From an unidentified bacterial endosymbiont (GTDB taxonomy: Bacteria; Pseudomonadota; Gammaproteobacteria; Enterobacterales; Enterobacteriaceae): 64,000 nt of DNA. Of this stretch, positions 44,956 through 54,277 are shown piece by piece; the first letter of the stretch is position 1; every line of letters starts with the position of its first letter. The stretch lies in the NCBI RefSeq assembly GCF_918797525.1, contig NZ_OU963893.1, forward strand, positions 4,278,001 to 4,342,000, written 5' to 3'. The notes below the pieces were generated by a model. It ran no database searches. It was given only the letters and a program-made list of their open reading frames with translations, and was not told the origin of the DNA. The position numbers and the translations under genes were made by a program.

Positions 44956-45630
44956 ATGGCAGACATAGAGGGGATAGCACGAAGGATATACGACATCATT
45001 GTTTCTCCTGATACAGTTACAGGGCTTATCAATGGTGGGTTATCTGTTCCTTTAGATTATGGTTATCTGATTTACGGTATCTTTGATACGGATACAAGAT
45101 ATGAACGTGAAACAGAAAGAATCCGTATGATGACCGCTATAAGACACGACATCCTTAACTATGAAAATATCGTTAATGCAGTTAAATTAATCTTTCAATT
45201 ATTCAATAAGTACTTATCAGAATCAGAACAAGATAAAATATACAGAAGTGTAGTTACCTCTATTGTGGGCAGAATCTCCACGAATATTATCGCATCTAAC
45301 ATCGCTAAAGCCGTTATAGAAAAGACTTCATTTACCTATGTAGTATTTAAGGGAAAAGGTAATCCAATAGCCTTTTTAAGTACAATTCTCTTGTTTGGCG
45401 GGATGGCAGAGCGTTCCATCAGGACGTCTGATAGACTCAGTAATGAAGCACCTGAGGTATACGAGTTATTAAGACCCCGCGATTACGATCTCCTTTATTT
45501 CTTATTTGCTGATGCGGTACAACCTTTTGTTGATGCCATCCACACAGGATACACTGAGGGAAAACCCGTGTTCGACAGGATTATGCAGAGAGTGGAAGAA
45601 CGTTTAAATACGAATGCGAAGGCTGGGTGA
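44956..45630 (+). CDS. Unknown protein, first gene of the Hcp island (candidate effector)
   Basis: 224 residues, mostly helical and AT-rich. No family is recognised. The N-terminus (IARRIYDIIVSPDTVTGLIN) precedes a hydrophobic-aromatic stretch (VPLDYGYLIYGIFD). One moderately hydrophobic, glycine-containing helix lies near residues 135-155 (GNPIAFLSTILLFGGMA). There is no signal peptide. It is followed at once by a four-helix membrane protein and by hcp. That layout suits a type VI effector acting on membranes, with a membrane-embedded immunity protein. This is inference from gene order. Confidence 0.55.
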   Translation: MADIEGIARRIYDIIVSPDTVTGLINGGLSVPLDYGYLIYGIFDTDTRYERETERIRMMTAIRHDILNYENIVNAVKLIFQLFNKYLSESEQDKIYRSVVTSIVGRISTNIIASNIAKAVIEKTSFTYVVFKGKGNPIAFLSTILLFGGMAERSIRTSDRLSNEAPEVYELLRPRDYDLLYFLFADAVQPFVDAIHTGYTEGKPVFDRIMQRVEERLNTNAKAG

Positions 45631-45631
45631 T

Positions 45632-45979
45632 ATGAAAAAAATTATCGCTCCAATCGTTAATATAGTTCTCTGTGCCTATATTGTTGCCATATGCTTCATT
45701 TGCCTGATTGAATTTAATAACTGGCAAGATAAAATAATCGCAGTTACGATTACAATCGGCAGTGCTTATATCATCGCCATTGTATTAAATAGATTGTTGA
45801 GCACAAAGATACGTATATTAGGCGGGGTTTTTGATTTACTATCGGGCCCACTGTTAATTATAGGTGCTATTGCTTGCATAGCCTTACTTGACCCTTGGCC
45901 TGTTAAGATTGTTTGTGTGTTTTTATGGGTCGTTATAATGTTTTGCTTACCTTCATTTATAAACAGAGATAAGGAATAA
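45632..45979 (+). CDS. Four-helix membrane protein (candidate immunity protein)
   Basis: 115 residues from ATG 45632, one base after the previous stop, with AAGG upstream. An in-frame ATG at 45614 would overlap that gene. Four membrane helices fill almost the whole protein (IVNIVLCAYIVAICFICLIE; IIAVTITIGSAYIIAIVLNR; FDLLSGPLLIIGAIACIALL; IVCVFLWVVIMFCLPSF). No family is recognised. Small polytopic proteins beside toxins often act as immunity proteins. hcp starts 2 bp after its stop. Confidence 0.6.
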   Translation: MKKIIAPIVNIVLCAYIVAICFICLIEFNNWQDKIIAVTITIGSAYIIAIVLNRLLSTKIRILGGVFDLLSGPLLIIGAIACIALLDPWPVKIVCVFLWVVIMFCLPSFINRDKE

Positions 45980-45981
45980 CC

Positions 45982-46460
45982 ATGTCAAATCCAGCATATC
46001 TTTGGTTAACCGATGCAAATGGTTCTCCTATAATTGGTAGTTCTTTAGTTACAGGGCGTATTGGCGCTATTGAATTAAAAGCGGTAACGCACCACTTATC
46101 CATTCCTGTGGATGGAAACACCGGGAGATTAACAGGAACCCGAGTACATACACCTATTACTGTACAGAAAGATTTTGATAAAACAACGCCCCTTTTGTAC
46201 AAAGCGCTGAGTGAGAACCAGACATTAAAGTCAGCAACCATAAAAATGTATCAGATCCTTGATGCAGGTGTTGAAAGCGAATACTTTAATATTATTTTAG
46301 AGAATGTGAAAGTAACTGGAATAACCCCCAATTTATTTCCCGGTTCTGGTACAGGTACACACAGCGAAACTATTCAGTTAAGATATGAGGCCATTACTGG
46401 AAACATTGCGATGGCAATATCATTTACAAAGATTCCTGGAATCACAGGGCAACAGCATGA
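45982..46460 (+). pseudogene. hcp: Orphan Hcp (type VI secretion tube protein), frameshifted near the 3' end
   Basis: The first ~139 residues are Hcp: AIELKAVTHHLSIPVDGNTG, RVHTPITVQKDFDKTTPLLY, and GTGTHSETIQLRYEAIT. In the given frame the protein then runs into unrelated sequence to 46653, making a 223-residue product. Inserting one T at ~46397 (ATTACTGG to ATTACTTGG) gives the canonical end WKHCDGNIIYKDSWNHRATA and a stop at 46458-46460, about 159 residues, the normal Hcp length. The long C-terminal extension is therefore most likely an artefact of a -1 shift. No other type VI component is in the window. Confidence 0.85.
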
Positions 46461-46461
46461 G

Positions 46462-46653
46462 GTGATTTTTGCTTTATTTATCAGGCCCGATAAACCTCAA
46501 CATGCAAATTTATCGGGTACAGGATCCCTGTCAGAGTACAGCAAGCCGAGACCAGCGATTGACCTGGGTGGTAGGGATACTCTCTCGATTTTGAACTGGT
46601 TTTCCGGTATTTTTCAGTACATCCGGGGCTACGAGCCGCTCGTCAGTAATTGA
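46462..46653 (+). CDS. Possible small reading frame after hcp
   Basis: Once hcp is repaired to stop at 46460, a GTG at 46462 opens 63 codons in the frame that otherwise forms the apparent hcp extension (VIFALFIRPDKPQHANLSG ... GYEPLVSN). The ribosome-binding site is poor. It could be a short remnant of a longer gene or have no function. Confidence 0.25.
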   Translation: MIFALFIRPDKPQHANLSGTGSLSEYSKPRPAIDLGGRDTLSILNWFSGIFQYIRGYEPLVSN

Positions 46654-46709
46654 ATTTTGACGGATTCCGACTTATAACCCCATATTTATATTACTGAGAG
46701 TGGCAACTC

Positions 46710-47048
46710 ATGAAAACCGTAGAATTCTTACAATACACACTGAATCCTGGAACTGGCAGGGAATTTCACAACATCATGAAGCAGCAAAGCATTCCACTTC
46801 ATATAGCCTCAGGAATAGATATTGTTGCTTTCGGAAATTCTGAACATGATGAAGATTCCTATTATTTAATCAGAGCCTATGATAACTCTGGGCATTTGAA
46901 AAAATCTCAGGAAGAATTTTACAGCAGTGATGGCTGGAAAAATGGCCCACGGACAGCAATAATTGAGCGAATAAAGGTCAGTGTAAAATCAGTCATGACA
47001 CTCGGTGCCAATACTGTTAATGGGCTGCGAACTGATCTTAATCTTTAA
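46710..47048 (+). CDS. NIPSNAP-like small protein
   Basis: 112 residues. The arrangement EFLQYTLNPGTGREFHNIMK, then VAFGNSEHDEDSYYLIRAYD and SQEEFYSSDGWKNGPRTAII, matches the ferredoxin-like NIPSNAP fold of small dimeric proteins. Molecular role is unknown. It is the last gene of the AT-rich island. It could be a passenger or an adaptor for the secreted unit. Downstream to 47233 there is no gene before the transfer genes resume. Confidence 0.7.
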   Translation: MKTVEFLQYTLNPGTGREFHNIMKQQSIPLHIASGIDIVAFGNSEHDEDSYYLIRAYDNSGHLKKSQEEFYSSDGWKNGPRTAIIERIKVSVKSVMTLGANTVNGLRTDLNL

Positions 47049-47233
47049 CGCTTAGCATAGTGGATATCCTGGCACCGAAAGCTCACTAAAATAAGCAGGC
47101 CGGAAATTTCGACGGTTCCGGCTTCCCCTGGCATAAAACAAAATATTCTGTTGGCCATAAAGAGTTCCCCCACGCCATTTTTTCCGCCCTGTGATAAAGC
47201 CTGCACTGATGATATCGGCTCAGGAACATCGCC

Positions 47234-48166
47234 ATGAATCTCCACCGGACATTACTTTGCTTACTGATAATGATGCCGTGCGCAGGTAAAGCCATCACTA
47301 CCCCAGAAATTGCCGCCTCAGCCCTGTCGCCGACGTGCGTAAAATATCAGGTAGTCGGTGTCTGCTACTGGCTGTTCTGCACGCCGTTTGGCTGCTCGGT
47401 ACGTACATCGGTGAAGGTACGCCATTTCCGCCCGGACCTGGTGGTATCAGCCTACAGCGTAACCGGACAAAATCCTTGGACTGAGATGTCGCCACTCAGC
47501 TCTCCGTTGCCCGGTATCGCTGAAACCGGTGGCGATACCAACCCCCGCGCCGTCGGCCAGCACAGTAAAGTCCGCTTCAAGAACGCAGATGCAATAGGCT
47601 TTCCTGCCGGTGATGCGTTGGCAAATTTCTTCTCTCAGTTTGGCTATGTCTGCGCTCCGTCGTCACAGCCTTTTCTCCCCTACTTTCTCAGCACCCTGGA
47701 TGCGCTCGCCTGGCGTAGCGGCGTACCAGAAATGTTCTACCCGGAGGCGTTAACACCTGGGCTGCGCGAGGTGAGTAAAGACGGCGATATGTGGGGCAAT
47801 ATCTACCCGCGAGCCGGGGCGCTTAGCCAGACGCATGACTATAAGGCCGGAGCGGTCATCGCCCAACGCGCTGCCGATCTGGTAACGCGCAATGGTCAGC
47901 CGCATGTTTATATTCCGCTGACTGCCAGCTCACACGACGGCTACTGGCCGCCGGATCCAGTTACGGAGGGCGACAGCAGTAACCATCAGTGGCAGATGTT
48001 GGTTCCAAAAAAATCCACCTCCTGCGCCATCTTCCCGGATGGCTCCGCCACCGACTCTTACGCCGACAAACTGGCAGAAGACGGCGCATATGTCTGGACG
48101 CTGTGGCGGCCCTATAAATGCTGCCCACGCCGTGGGCAGACATTCCTTGGCAGCAGCGGAGGTTAA
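47234..48166 (+). CDS. TIGR03756-like (PFL_4710, TraU-like) conjugative element protein
   Basis: 310 residues with a signal peptide (MNLHRTLLCLLIMMPCAGKA). The family pattern follows: ALSPTCVKYQVVGVCYWLFC, TPFGCSVRTSVKVRHFRPD and SQTHDYKAGAVIAQRAADLV. Many Cys residues imply periplasmic disulfides. In related elements a thioredoxin-like TIGR03757 gene lies just before it. Here that place is taken by the Hcp island, so this partner may be missing. GGAGG and TAACG join it to the next gene. Confidence 0.85.
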   Translation: MNLHRTLLCLLIMMPCAGKAITTPEIAASALSPTCVKYQVVGVCYWLFCTPFGCSVRTSVKVRHFRPDLVVSAYSVTGQNPWTEMSPLSSPLPGIAETGGDTNPRAVGQHSKVRFKNADAIGFPAGDALANFFSQFGYVCAPSSQPFLPYFLSTLDALAWRSGVPEMFYPEALTPGLREVSKDGDMWGNIYPRAGALSQTHDYKAGAVIAQRAADLVTRNGQPHVYIPLTASSHDGYWPPDPVTEGDSSNHQWQMLVPKKSTSCAIFPDGSATDSYADKLAEDGAYVWTLWRPYKCCPRRGQTFLGSSGG

Positions 48167-48168
48167 CG

Positions 48169-49503
48169 ATGCGCTCAGCCTGGTGTCTTCTGTTCGTCGC
48201 CTTTCTCGCCCCGGCAGACGACAAATATCAATACAAACAACAGGGGGCGATCAGCGACTGGATGTATTACCGCATCGGCGGCGGTGCGGCCATCTCTCCA
48301 CCGCCAACCCGGCGTAACACCTTCCCGTTGACGGCAGGCGTAAGCTGGAACAGCGACATGATGTGCGGCAATTTCGATATCGATACCACAGTGCGCAACC
48401 AACTCAACGGCGTGACGGACGGCTTCCAGCAACTGATGGGCGAGGTTATCGAAAGCGCGACCAGCGCGGTCGCCAGCCTGCCCGCAATGGTGATCCAACG
48501 TGCCAATCCCCAGCTCTACGATCTGCTGACCAACGGCGTGCTTCAGGGACGGCTCGACTTCGATAAATCACTGTTAAGCTGCCAGAAAATGGCAGGCAAG
48601 ATGACCGATTATGCGCTCGGTCCGGCATGGACGCAGAGCGCCCAGGCGGAGAACTATCAGGGAATTGCGGCCAGCGAGAAAGACGCCGTTCGCGCCGACC
48701 AGAGAGCGGCTGAAGAAGCGGCAGAGAAAGGCAAACGCTGGGTGGGTGGCGAACATCGCGGCGGTAAAGGCCAACCGCCCATCAAACTGGTACGCGATAC
48801 AACAGTCGCAGGCTACAACATCCTCAATAACCGTAGCGCGACCAACACCAGTTCGGTATCCAGCAACGACTGTCAGGGTGAACTGTGTCAGGTATGGAGC
48901 AAACCCGATGACGCCGCACAATGGCTGACGCGGGTAGTTGGCGAACAAACCATTAACGTCGCCCCGGATAACGATCAGTCCGGCGATACGAGCCAGCAAA
49001 GCGGCGCACAATCCGGCGTCGGACTGACGCCGCTGATTCAGGAAGAACAGGATAAGATCCAGCCACTGATTATCGATATGGTGAACCGTAGCCAGCCCAT
49101 TAACGATGACACGCTGGCGCAGGCCAGCGGTGGCGAGCTGCACCTGACACGCGGCGTGATTGAAGCGCTGCGCGACGATCCTGATGCAGCGGTGCTTATC
49201 CAGCGCCTCTCCGGCGAACTGGCGCTCTCCCGCGTGATGGAGCAGGCGCTGATGGCCCGGCGCACGCTGCTTGCAGGAATGCGCGAACCCAATATCTCCG
49301 GTGAAAAAGAAGCACAAACCGCATTGACCCAAACCACCGCCCAGCTCGACCAGGAACTGTCACAGCTTAAGCTGGAACTGGATATGCGCCAGGCGCTGGC
49401 GGATAACGCCGCACTGACCATCCTTGAACGCCAGACCATGCGGGCGAAGACCAAAGGCCAGGCTGTCGGCGTAGAAGACGATACCGACAAAAGGGGTGGA
49501 TAA
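48169..49503 (+). CDS. TIGR03755-like (PFL_4711, TraH-like) conjugative element protein
   Basis: 444 residues from ATG 48169, with GGAGG eight bases upstream and 2 bp after the preceding stop. It has a short signal (MRSAWCLLFVAFLAPA), then YYRIGGGAAISPPPTR and GVSWNSDMMCGNFDIDTTVR, typical of the family. A long coiled-coil C-terminus is rich in Gln, Leu and Arg (ALTQTTAQLDQELSQLKLEL). It is a periplasmic transfer component, probably in pilus assembly. Confidence 0.85.
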   Translation: MRSAWCLLFVAFLAPADDKYQYKQQGAISDWMYYRIGGGAAISPPPTRRNTFPLTAGVSWNSDMMCGNFDIDTTVRNQLNGVTDGFQQLMGEVIESATSAVASLPAMVIQRANPQLYDLLTNGVLQGRLDFDKSLLSCQKMAGKMTDYALGPAWTQSAQAENYQGIAASEKDAVRADQRAAEEAAEKGKRWVGGEHRGGKGQPPIKLVRDTTVAGYNILNNRSATNTSSVSSNDCQGELCQVWSKPDDAAQWLTRVVGEQTINVAPDNDQSGDTSQQSGAQSGVGLTPLIQEEQDKIQPLIIDMVNRSQPINDDTLAQASGGELHLTRGVIEALRDDPDAAVLIQRLSGELALSRVMEQALMARRTLLAGMREPNISGEKEAQTALTQTTAQLDQELSQLKLELDMRQALADNAALTILERQTMRAKTKGQAVGVEDDTDKRGG

Positions 49504-49533
49504 TCTCAGCAAACCCACTGGCGGGGATACGCA

Positions 49534-49791
49534 ATGAAACGGTTGATACTGTCCGGCTCCCTGCTGCTGATCTGCATGGCAGTGATGTTTTATCTGGCTG
49601 CTGACAATACACCACAAATTAACCGCAGCGACCTGCTGCCCTGGCGCATAATGCTGTACGGCGTGATTTGTGGTGTAGGCTGGCATCTGTATGACCGCTT
49701 GCCACCACATCGTTCGGCAATCCGCCGTATCGCGCTAATTTTTATCGTACTGATTGTATTCAACGAAATCGTGCCGGAGGTGTTCCGGTGA
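49534..49791 (+). CDS. Small membrane protein of the transfer operon
   Basis: 85 residues with three hydrophobic helices (LSGSLLLICMAVMFYLAA; WRIMLYGVICGVGWHLY; IALIFIVLIVFNEIV). Its start lies 30 bp after the previous gene, and its stop overlaps traG as GTGA. Function is unknown; comparable genes lie before traG in related elements. Confidence 0.7.
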   Translation: MKRLILSGSLLLICMAVMFYLAADNTPQINRSDLLPWRIMLYGVICGVGWHLYDRLPPHRSAIRRIALIFIVLIVFNEIVPEVFR

Positions 49792-51269
49792 CAACCAACA
49801 GCTATCTGGAATACTTTCTGACGCTGCTCGGCTGGGTGGTCAATAACGGGCTGTGGAATGCGATCAGCGCCACCGGATTATTCGCCCTGCCGCTGCTGAT
49901 TAAGCTGCTGGCGCTGTGGTTACAGGCCAGAGGTCAGGGAGCAGATGAAGGCAACAAAGCAGCGCTGTCCCTGGTATGGACCGAGCACCTGATGTACACC
50001 TCGCTGCTGGTGATTATGTTCACCTGCGTACCAATGTTGAACATCGACCTCGATACCATCAAATATGACACCACGCGCTCGAAGCAATGCGGCATGTCGG
50101 TACCGCAACCCGCCGACACCGGCTATCAGCCAATTATTAACTCGCTGGGTGGTAAAACCGCCGCCGTCCCGGTCTGGTGGTATTTTATTCATGTGATCAG
50201 CAAAGGCATCACCAGTGCAACAGTTGCTACCCTACCCTGCCAACCGGATCTGCGTCAGATCCGCTTTGAAGTGCAACACACCCGCATTAAAGATCCAGCA
50301 CTGGCTCAGGAACTACGGGATTTCGTTGAGGAATGTTATGCCCCTTCCCGCGCCCGTCTGAAATTCCGCGCCGGAGAGCTGGACGACGATACCAGTAACG
50401 ATACCGCCTGGCTGGGATCATCGTATTTTCTCAACACGGCTGGTTACTACGATACCGACCATGCACTTTCGCCGCACAGTGCCTGGCCGTACAGTGCATC
50501 ACGAGACGCCGGGCTGGCCGATACGGGCGCGGGCGGCTACCCCACCTGTAAACAGTGGTGGGCCGACGATACCGTTGGGCTGAAGGCCCGGCTCCTGCAA
50601 CTCCCGGCCCCGGATATATGGACAGCGTTTAAAAAGATCGGCTAGCCCCAAGCTGTTTATGAAGAGGCCGTGCTGCGCTCGCTGGTCAGTGAACTAAATA
50701 TGCAAGTATCACAGAACGGACGCGTTTACCCCGGCTATGGTGGCAATGTCGATGGCACTGTTGCCAATGCCGCCACCCGGCTGGCATCCAGCACCGGAAA
50801 TATCCTCGGCAGCATAGCCGCGTTCCCGGCGTTCGACAGTGTGCGCCAGGCACTACCGATGGTACAGACGCTGCTGCAAATGGCGCTGGTGATCTGTATT
50901 CCGCTGATAACGCTCTGCTCGGCATGGGACGTGAAGGTGGTGATGACGCTGACGTTTGTGCAGTTCGCGCTATTCTTCCTCACCTTCTGGTGGGAACTGG
51001 CGCGGTGGCTCGATAGCTGGCTGCTGGATGTACTCTACAACAGCGATACCCACAGTAGCTGGAATCTGGCCGGGATCCAGAATACGCAGGATGACGTGAT
51101 TATTAATCTGGTGATGGGGGCGATGTTTCTGGTGCTGCCGACGTTCTGGCTGGGGGCGATGACGTGGGCTGGGGTGAGGGTTGGTATGGCGGTGAATGGG
51201 GCGCTGGCGGGTGGGGGTAAGGTGGCGCAGGATAGCGGGGGGAAGGCTGGGGGGATGATTGGGAAATGA
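49788..51269 (+). pseudogene. traG: TraG-like mating-pair stabilisation protein with in-frame amber codon
   Basis: A ~493-codon membrane protein of the TraG_N type. N-terminal helices (LYFLTLLGWVVNNGLW-like region), a central soluble part, and C-terminal helices (VQTLLQMALVICIPLITLCS; FVQFALFFLTFWWELARWLD) are followed by a Gly-rich tail. At 50643-50645 a TAG interrupts the frame, which continues unchanged with PQAVYEEAVLRSLVSELNMQ. A single change from a Ser codon (TCG) would explain it. Unless suppressed, only the first 285 residues are made. The GTG at 49788 overlaps the previous stop. Confidence 0.85.
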
Positions 51270-51313
51270 TAATAAAACAATCACTGAACAATTTTATTGG
51301 GCAGCTATAATCC

Positions 51314-52276
51314 TCATTCTAATAATAAGTATCCACATGAAAGATATAAATATATGGAGATTAGATCATCAGAAAGAAAATAATAATCATCTATCATCAA
51401 AGGTGCATGAGGATATGCTCCGAACCTTGATTTAGGATGAAATGTTTTTATCCTATCATCATAATATTCACCGAAATATTTTTCAGTTTCTGGAGAATTG
51501 AATTTTTTCGAGATGAATACAGCCGCATCTTTTGATGATGGGTTAGATACTCCCTCCTCTTTCAGTTTTTCTAATATCAGATTAAAAGAAGCATCTAACG
51601 ATATAAACAAAGAGTAAATAGCCTCCTCCATAAAATAAGCATGAGCTGCTAGCATTCTACTTCGCAGTAAAGTTGATAAACCTCTTATCAAAACAAAGTT
51701 ATTCTCATCAAGAGACTCCATCACTTTTTTCTGAATTTCAACATCGAATCCTTTCTCTCTGAGATCATATTTCTTACCATTATTTGCCACTGGCGGAAGC
51801 GGGACACCTCTATCACTTTGATGATTGAATGGATGCCAACCATTTATTCCTGTGGATGCATTTATGGCTTTAATTAACTCCTTTGCGATATCAAACAAAT
51901 GGTTAGACACACATCCATTAATACTCACATAATGACAAGTTGAAAAAGGATAAATGACTGAATGACTATCTATTCTATTCACACATAACATAACAGAGGA
52001 ATATAGTTTTATCTCATTAGCAGAAGCCCATTCCATCTCAGAATAATAACCATTATCTTCAAAAGAAATTTCTGACGCTAAAGGAGAGATCGAAAAACAC
52101 AGCTCCTCGCTAACAAAAAGTGCAGAATTTTCCGTAGCAAAAATGTTGTTTGGGTAGACACCAAGAGGAGATAATAAGCGCACCTGATGAGTGTGACTAT
52201 CGTTTTTCCGGTAAGTAAACATCAATCCCACTTTAATCTCACTTTTCGAAAATTGACCATTAATTTTTAACAACAA
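51314..52276 (-). CDS. Unknown 320-residue protein paired with an Mrr-like nuclease
   Basis: No family is recognised. The protein is AT-rich and soluble-looking, with a mixed N-terminal half (LLKINGQFSKSEIKVGLMFT) and a helical C-terminal half (YFMEEAIYSLFISLDASFNL; SKDAAVFISKKFNSPETEKY). It starts 2 bp after the stop of the Mrr-like gene, so the two form one transcription unit. That suggests a shared role in defence, such as a specificity or immunity partner. It could also be passive cargo. Confidence 0.55.
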   Translation of the reverse strand: MLLKINGQFSKSEIKVGLMFTYRKNDSHTHQVRLLSPLGVYPNNIFATENSALFVSEELCFSISPLASEISFEDNGYYSEMEWASANEIKLYSSVMLCVNRIDSHSVIYPFSTCHYVSINGCVSNHLFDIAKELIKAINASTGINGWHPFNHQSDRGVPLPPVANNGKKYDLREKGFDVEIQKKVMESLDENNFVLIRGLSTLLRSRMLAAHAYFMEEAIYSLFISLDASFNLILEKLKEEGVSNPSSKDAAVFISKKFNSPETEKYFGEYYDDRIKTFHPKSRFGAYPHAPLMIDDYYFLSDDLISIYLYLSCGYLLLE

Positions 52277-52278
52277 CG

Positions 52279-53313
52279 TCAGACGGGCAAATAGGTTCTT
52301 CTTAATGGAACCAACAGCTTGGTCTCAATATCTACCTGCTCGTAGTTTTCTACAAGAGCGCGAACCAAATCGTCAAGTGTCCAGAGAGTCAATGGGATCG
52401 TTGATCGATCTGCCTCATAGCGTGCATCTTTGCTAAAACCACCAGTGCTGACATACAGCCCGCGATCGTCTTTATGTCGGCCCCCGATAAAGCTTCGAAT
52501 CTGCTGGCTTCCCATCTGCTCGCGGCGATGCTTCACTTCAACAATAATACGGGGATTTTCAAAACCAAACCCATCCGGGGAAGCAATAATATCTTTACCG
52601 CGATCTGCACCAGCTGGCGAAATCTGAGTTTTATAACCCATGCTACGCAATACGCCTGCGACCAGATTCTGCATCTCATCCCAGTCAAGGCGGTTAATCC
52701 GGTCTTTGATACCTTCGAAAGCAATCATTTCCATATCACGCAGGGGATTGGAAACGATCTCTTCTTCATCAAGAGATTCTGTGGGTTGTGTCACAACAGC
52801 AATTGTTGTTTTTTTCCCCTGTAACAACTCAGTGACAGCATAATCAGGAAGCTGAAAAACGGTCAGTGTAGAACCCAGTGTATTTTTCGTGGCCGTGCCC
52901 AAGTTGTCGCGATCAATCTCCTGCTCATTCCATTTGACTTGTCGGGCAATCCCCATGCCATCATCAAGCCACTCTTGGTGGTATTCAAAATCTGAGGCCA
53001 CCTTACCTAAAAGATAAGTACGATTAGCTGGCGAATAGGTGATAACCCAATCACCTTTTTGCATTTCATTCACAAATCGCCAGATCTGAGAGGTACCGGA
53101 TCGCGCTGAACCCAATTTAATCTGGGGTTCCAGCTCCTGATACATGGCAAGCAACTGAGAGCGGGATAGCCCTGGTTTTACGTGTGGCGCAAACTGTGAC
53201 CAGCCGATCGCGACAACTTGTTTATCACGAAAATCATCATAAAGTTTGCCACCATCACCACGGATCATCCACATTTTATCTTGCATGATTAATCCATCCA
53301 TTACAAAAATCAT
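52279..53313 (-). CDS. Mrr-like restriction endonuclease with N-terminal EVE/PUA-like region
   Basis: 344 residues from the first ATG; a start at MQDKMWMIRGDGG (53286) is also reasonable. The N-terminal half (MIRGDGGKLYDDFRDKQVVA; GDWVITYSPANRTYLLGKVA) resembles PUA/EVE-type modified-base readers. The C-terminal half is an Mrr catalytic domain: AGADRGKDIIASP with Asp241, then RIIVEVKHRR with Glu259 and Lys261, and QIRSFIGG. Such enzymes usually cut modified DNA. It faces away from the type III R-M genes and probably belongs to the same defence block. Confidence 0.82.
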   Translation of the reverse strand: MIFVMDGLIMQDKMWMIRGDGGKLYDDFRDKQVVAIGWSQFAPHVKPGLSRSQLLAMYQELEPQIKLGSARSGTSQIWRFVNEMQKGDWVITYSPANRTYLLGKVASDFEYHQEWLDDGMGIARQVKWNEQEIDRDNLGTATKNTLGSTLTVFQLPDYAVTELLQGKKTTIAVVTQPTESLDEEEIVSNPLRDMEMIAFEGIKDRINRLDWDEMQNLVAGVLRSMGYKTQISPAGADRGKDIIASPDGFGFENPRIIVEVKHRREQMGSQQIRSFIGGRHKDDRGLYVSTGGFSKDARYEADRSTIPLTLWTLDDLVRALVENYEQVDIETKLLVPLRRTYLPV

Positions 53314-54277
53314 TTTTAAATCAATGCATTAAATAATGCCCCACGCATAAAAACCTGAGTCCACATAGTGAGCTAATTATAAACATCCCTACAGGCAACA
53401 ACCTGAACAAAATCAGGTTTTGAGGTATCATATCCTACAAGTTTAACTGAGAGACAAGATACCATTATGCCATTTCTGGATTGGGTAAATAAAAATCAAG
53501 CCAAAGCCGTAAGCACTTCAGTACCTTACCACTTACTGCAAAAAGAAGCAGAATACGGTACACCGTCGAAAGACAATATGATCATACAAGGAGACAACTT
53601 ATTGGCATTACGTGCCTTAATGCCTCTTTATGCAGGTCAGGTGAAGTGTATTTTTATTGATCCTCCATATAATACTCAATCCGCTTTTGAGCACTATGAC
53701 GATAAGTTGGAACATAGCCAGTGGCTATCAATGATGTATCCTCGTTTAGTTCTATTGCGGGATCTTCTTTGCGAGAAAGGAAGCATTTGGATCTCGATAG
53801 ATGACAATGAATCTCATTATCTAAAAGTTTTATGTGATGAAATTTTTGGAAGGAATAATTTTGTCTCAAACATTATCTGGCAGAAAATTTATACGGTAAA
53901 AAATTCAGCGAAATATATTTCGGATATGCACGACCATGTTTTGGTATATGCAAAAAGCATTAATGATTGGCAGCGAAACTTACTACCTCGTAGCGAAGAG
54001 CTTAACTCTAGTTATACAAATTATGATAATGACCCTCGTGGGCCATGGACAACAAATGCGATACAAGCTAGAAACTATTACAGTTTAGGATCGTATGAAA
54101 TAGTGAGCCCTTCGGGAAAAATATTTTCCCCTCCTGCAGGCACTTATTGGAGGATCTCGGAAGATAACTTTCATAAACTAAATGCCGATGGCCGTATTTG
54201 GTGGGGAAAAGACGGCCAAAATGTTCCCCGTGTGAAAAAATTTTTATCTGAAGCAAAGCAGGGAGTTGTGCCATCTA

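Noticed and set aside
46398..46653. C-terminal toxin domain fused to Hcp
   Set aside because: The extension begins exactly where a one-base shift removes the conserved Hcp ending. The normal ending with a stop is present in the next frame.
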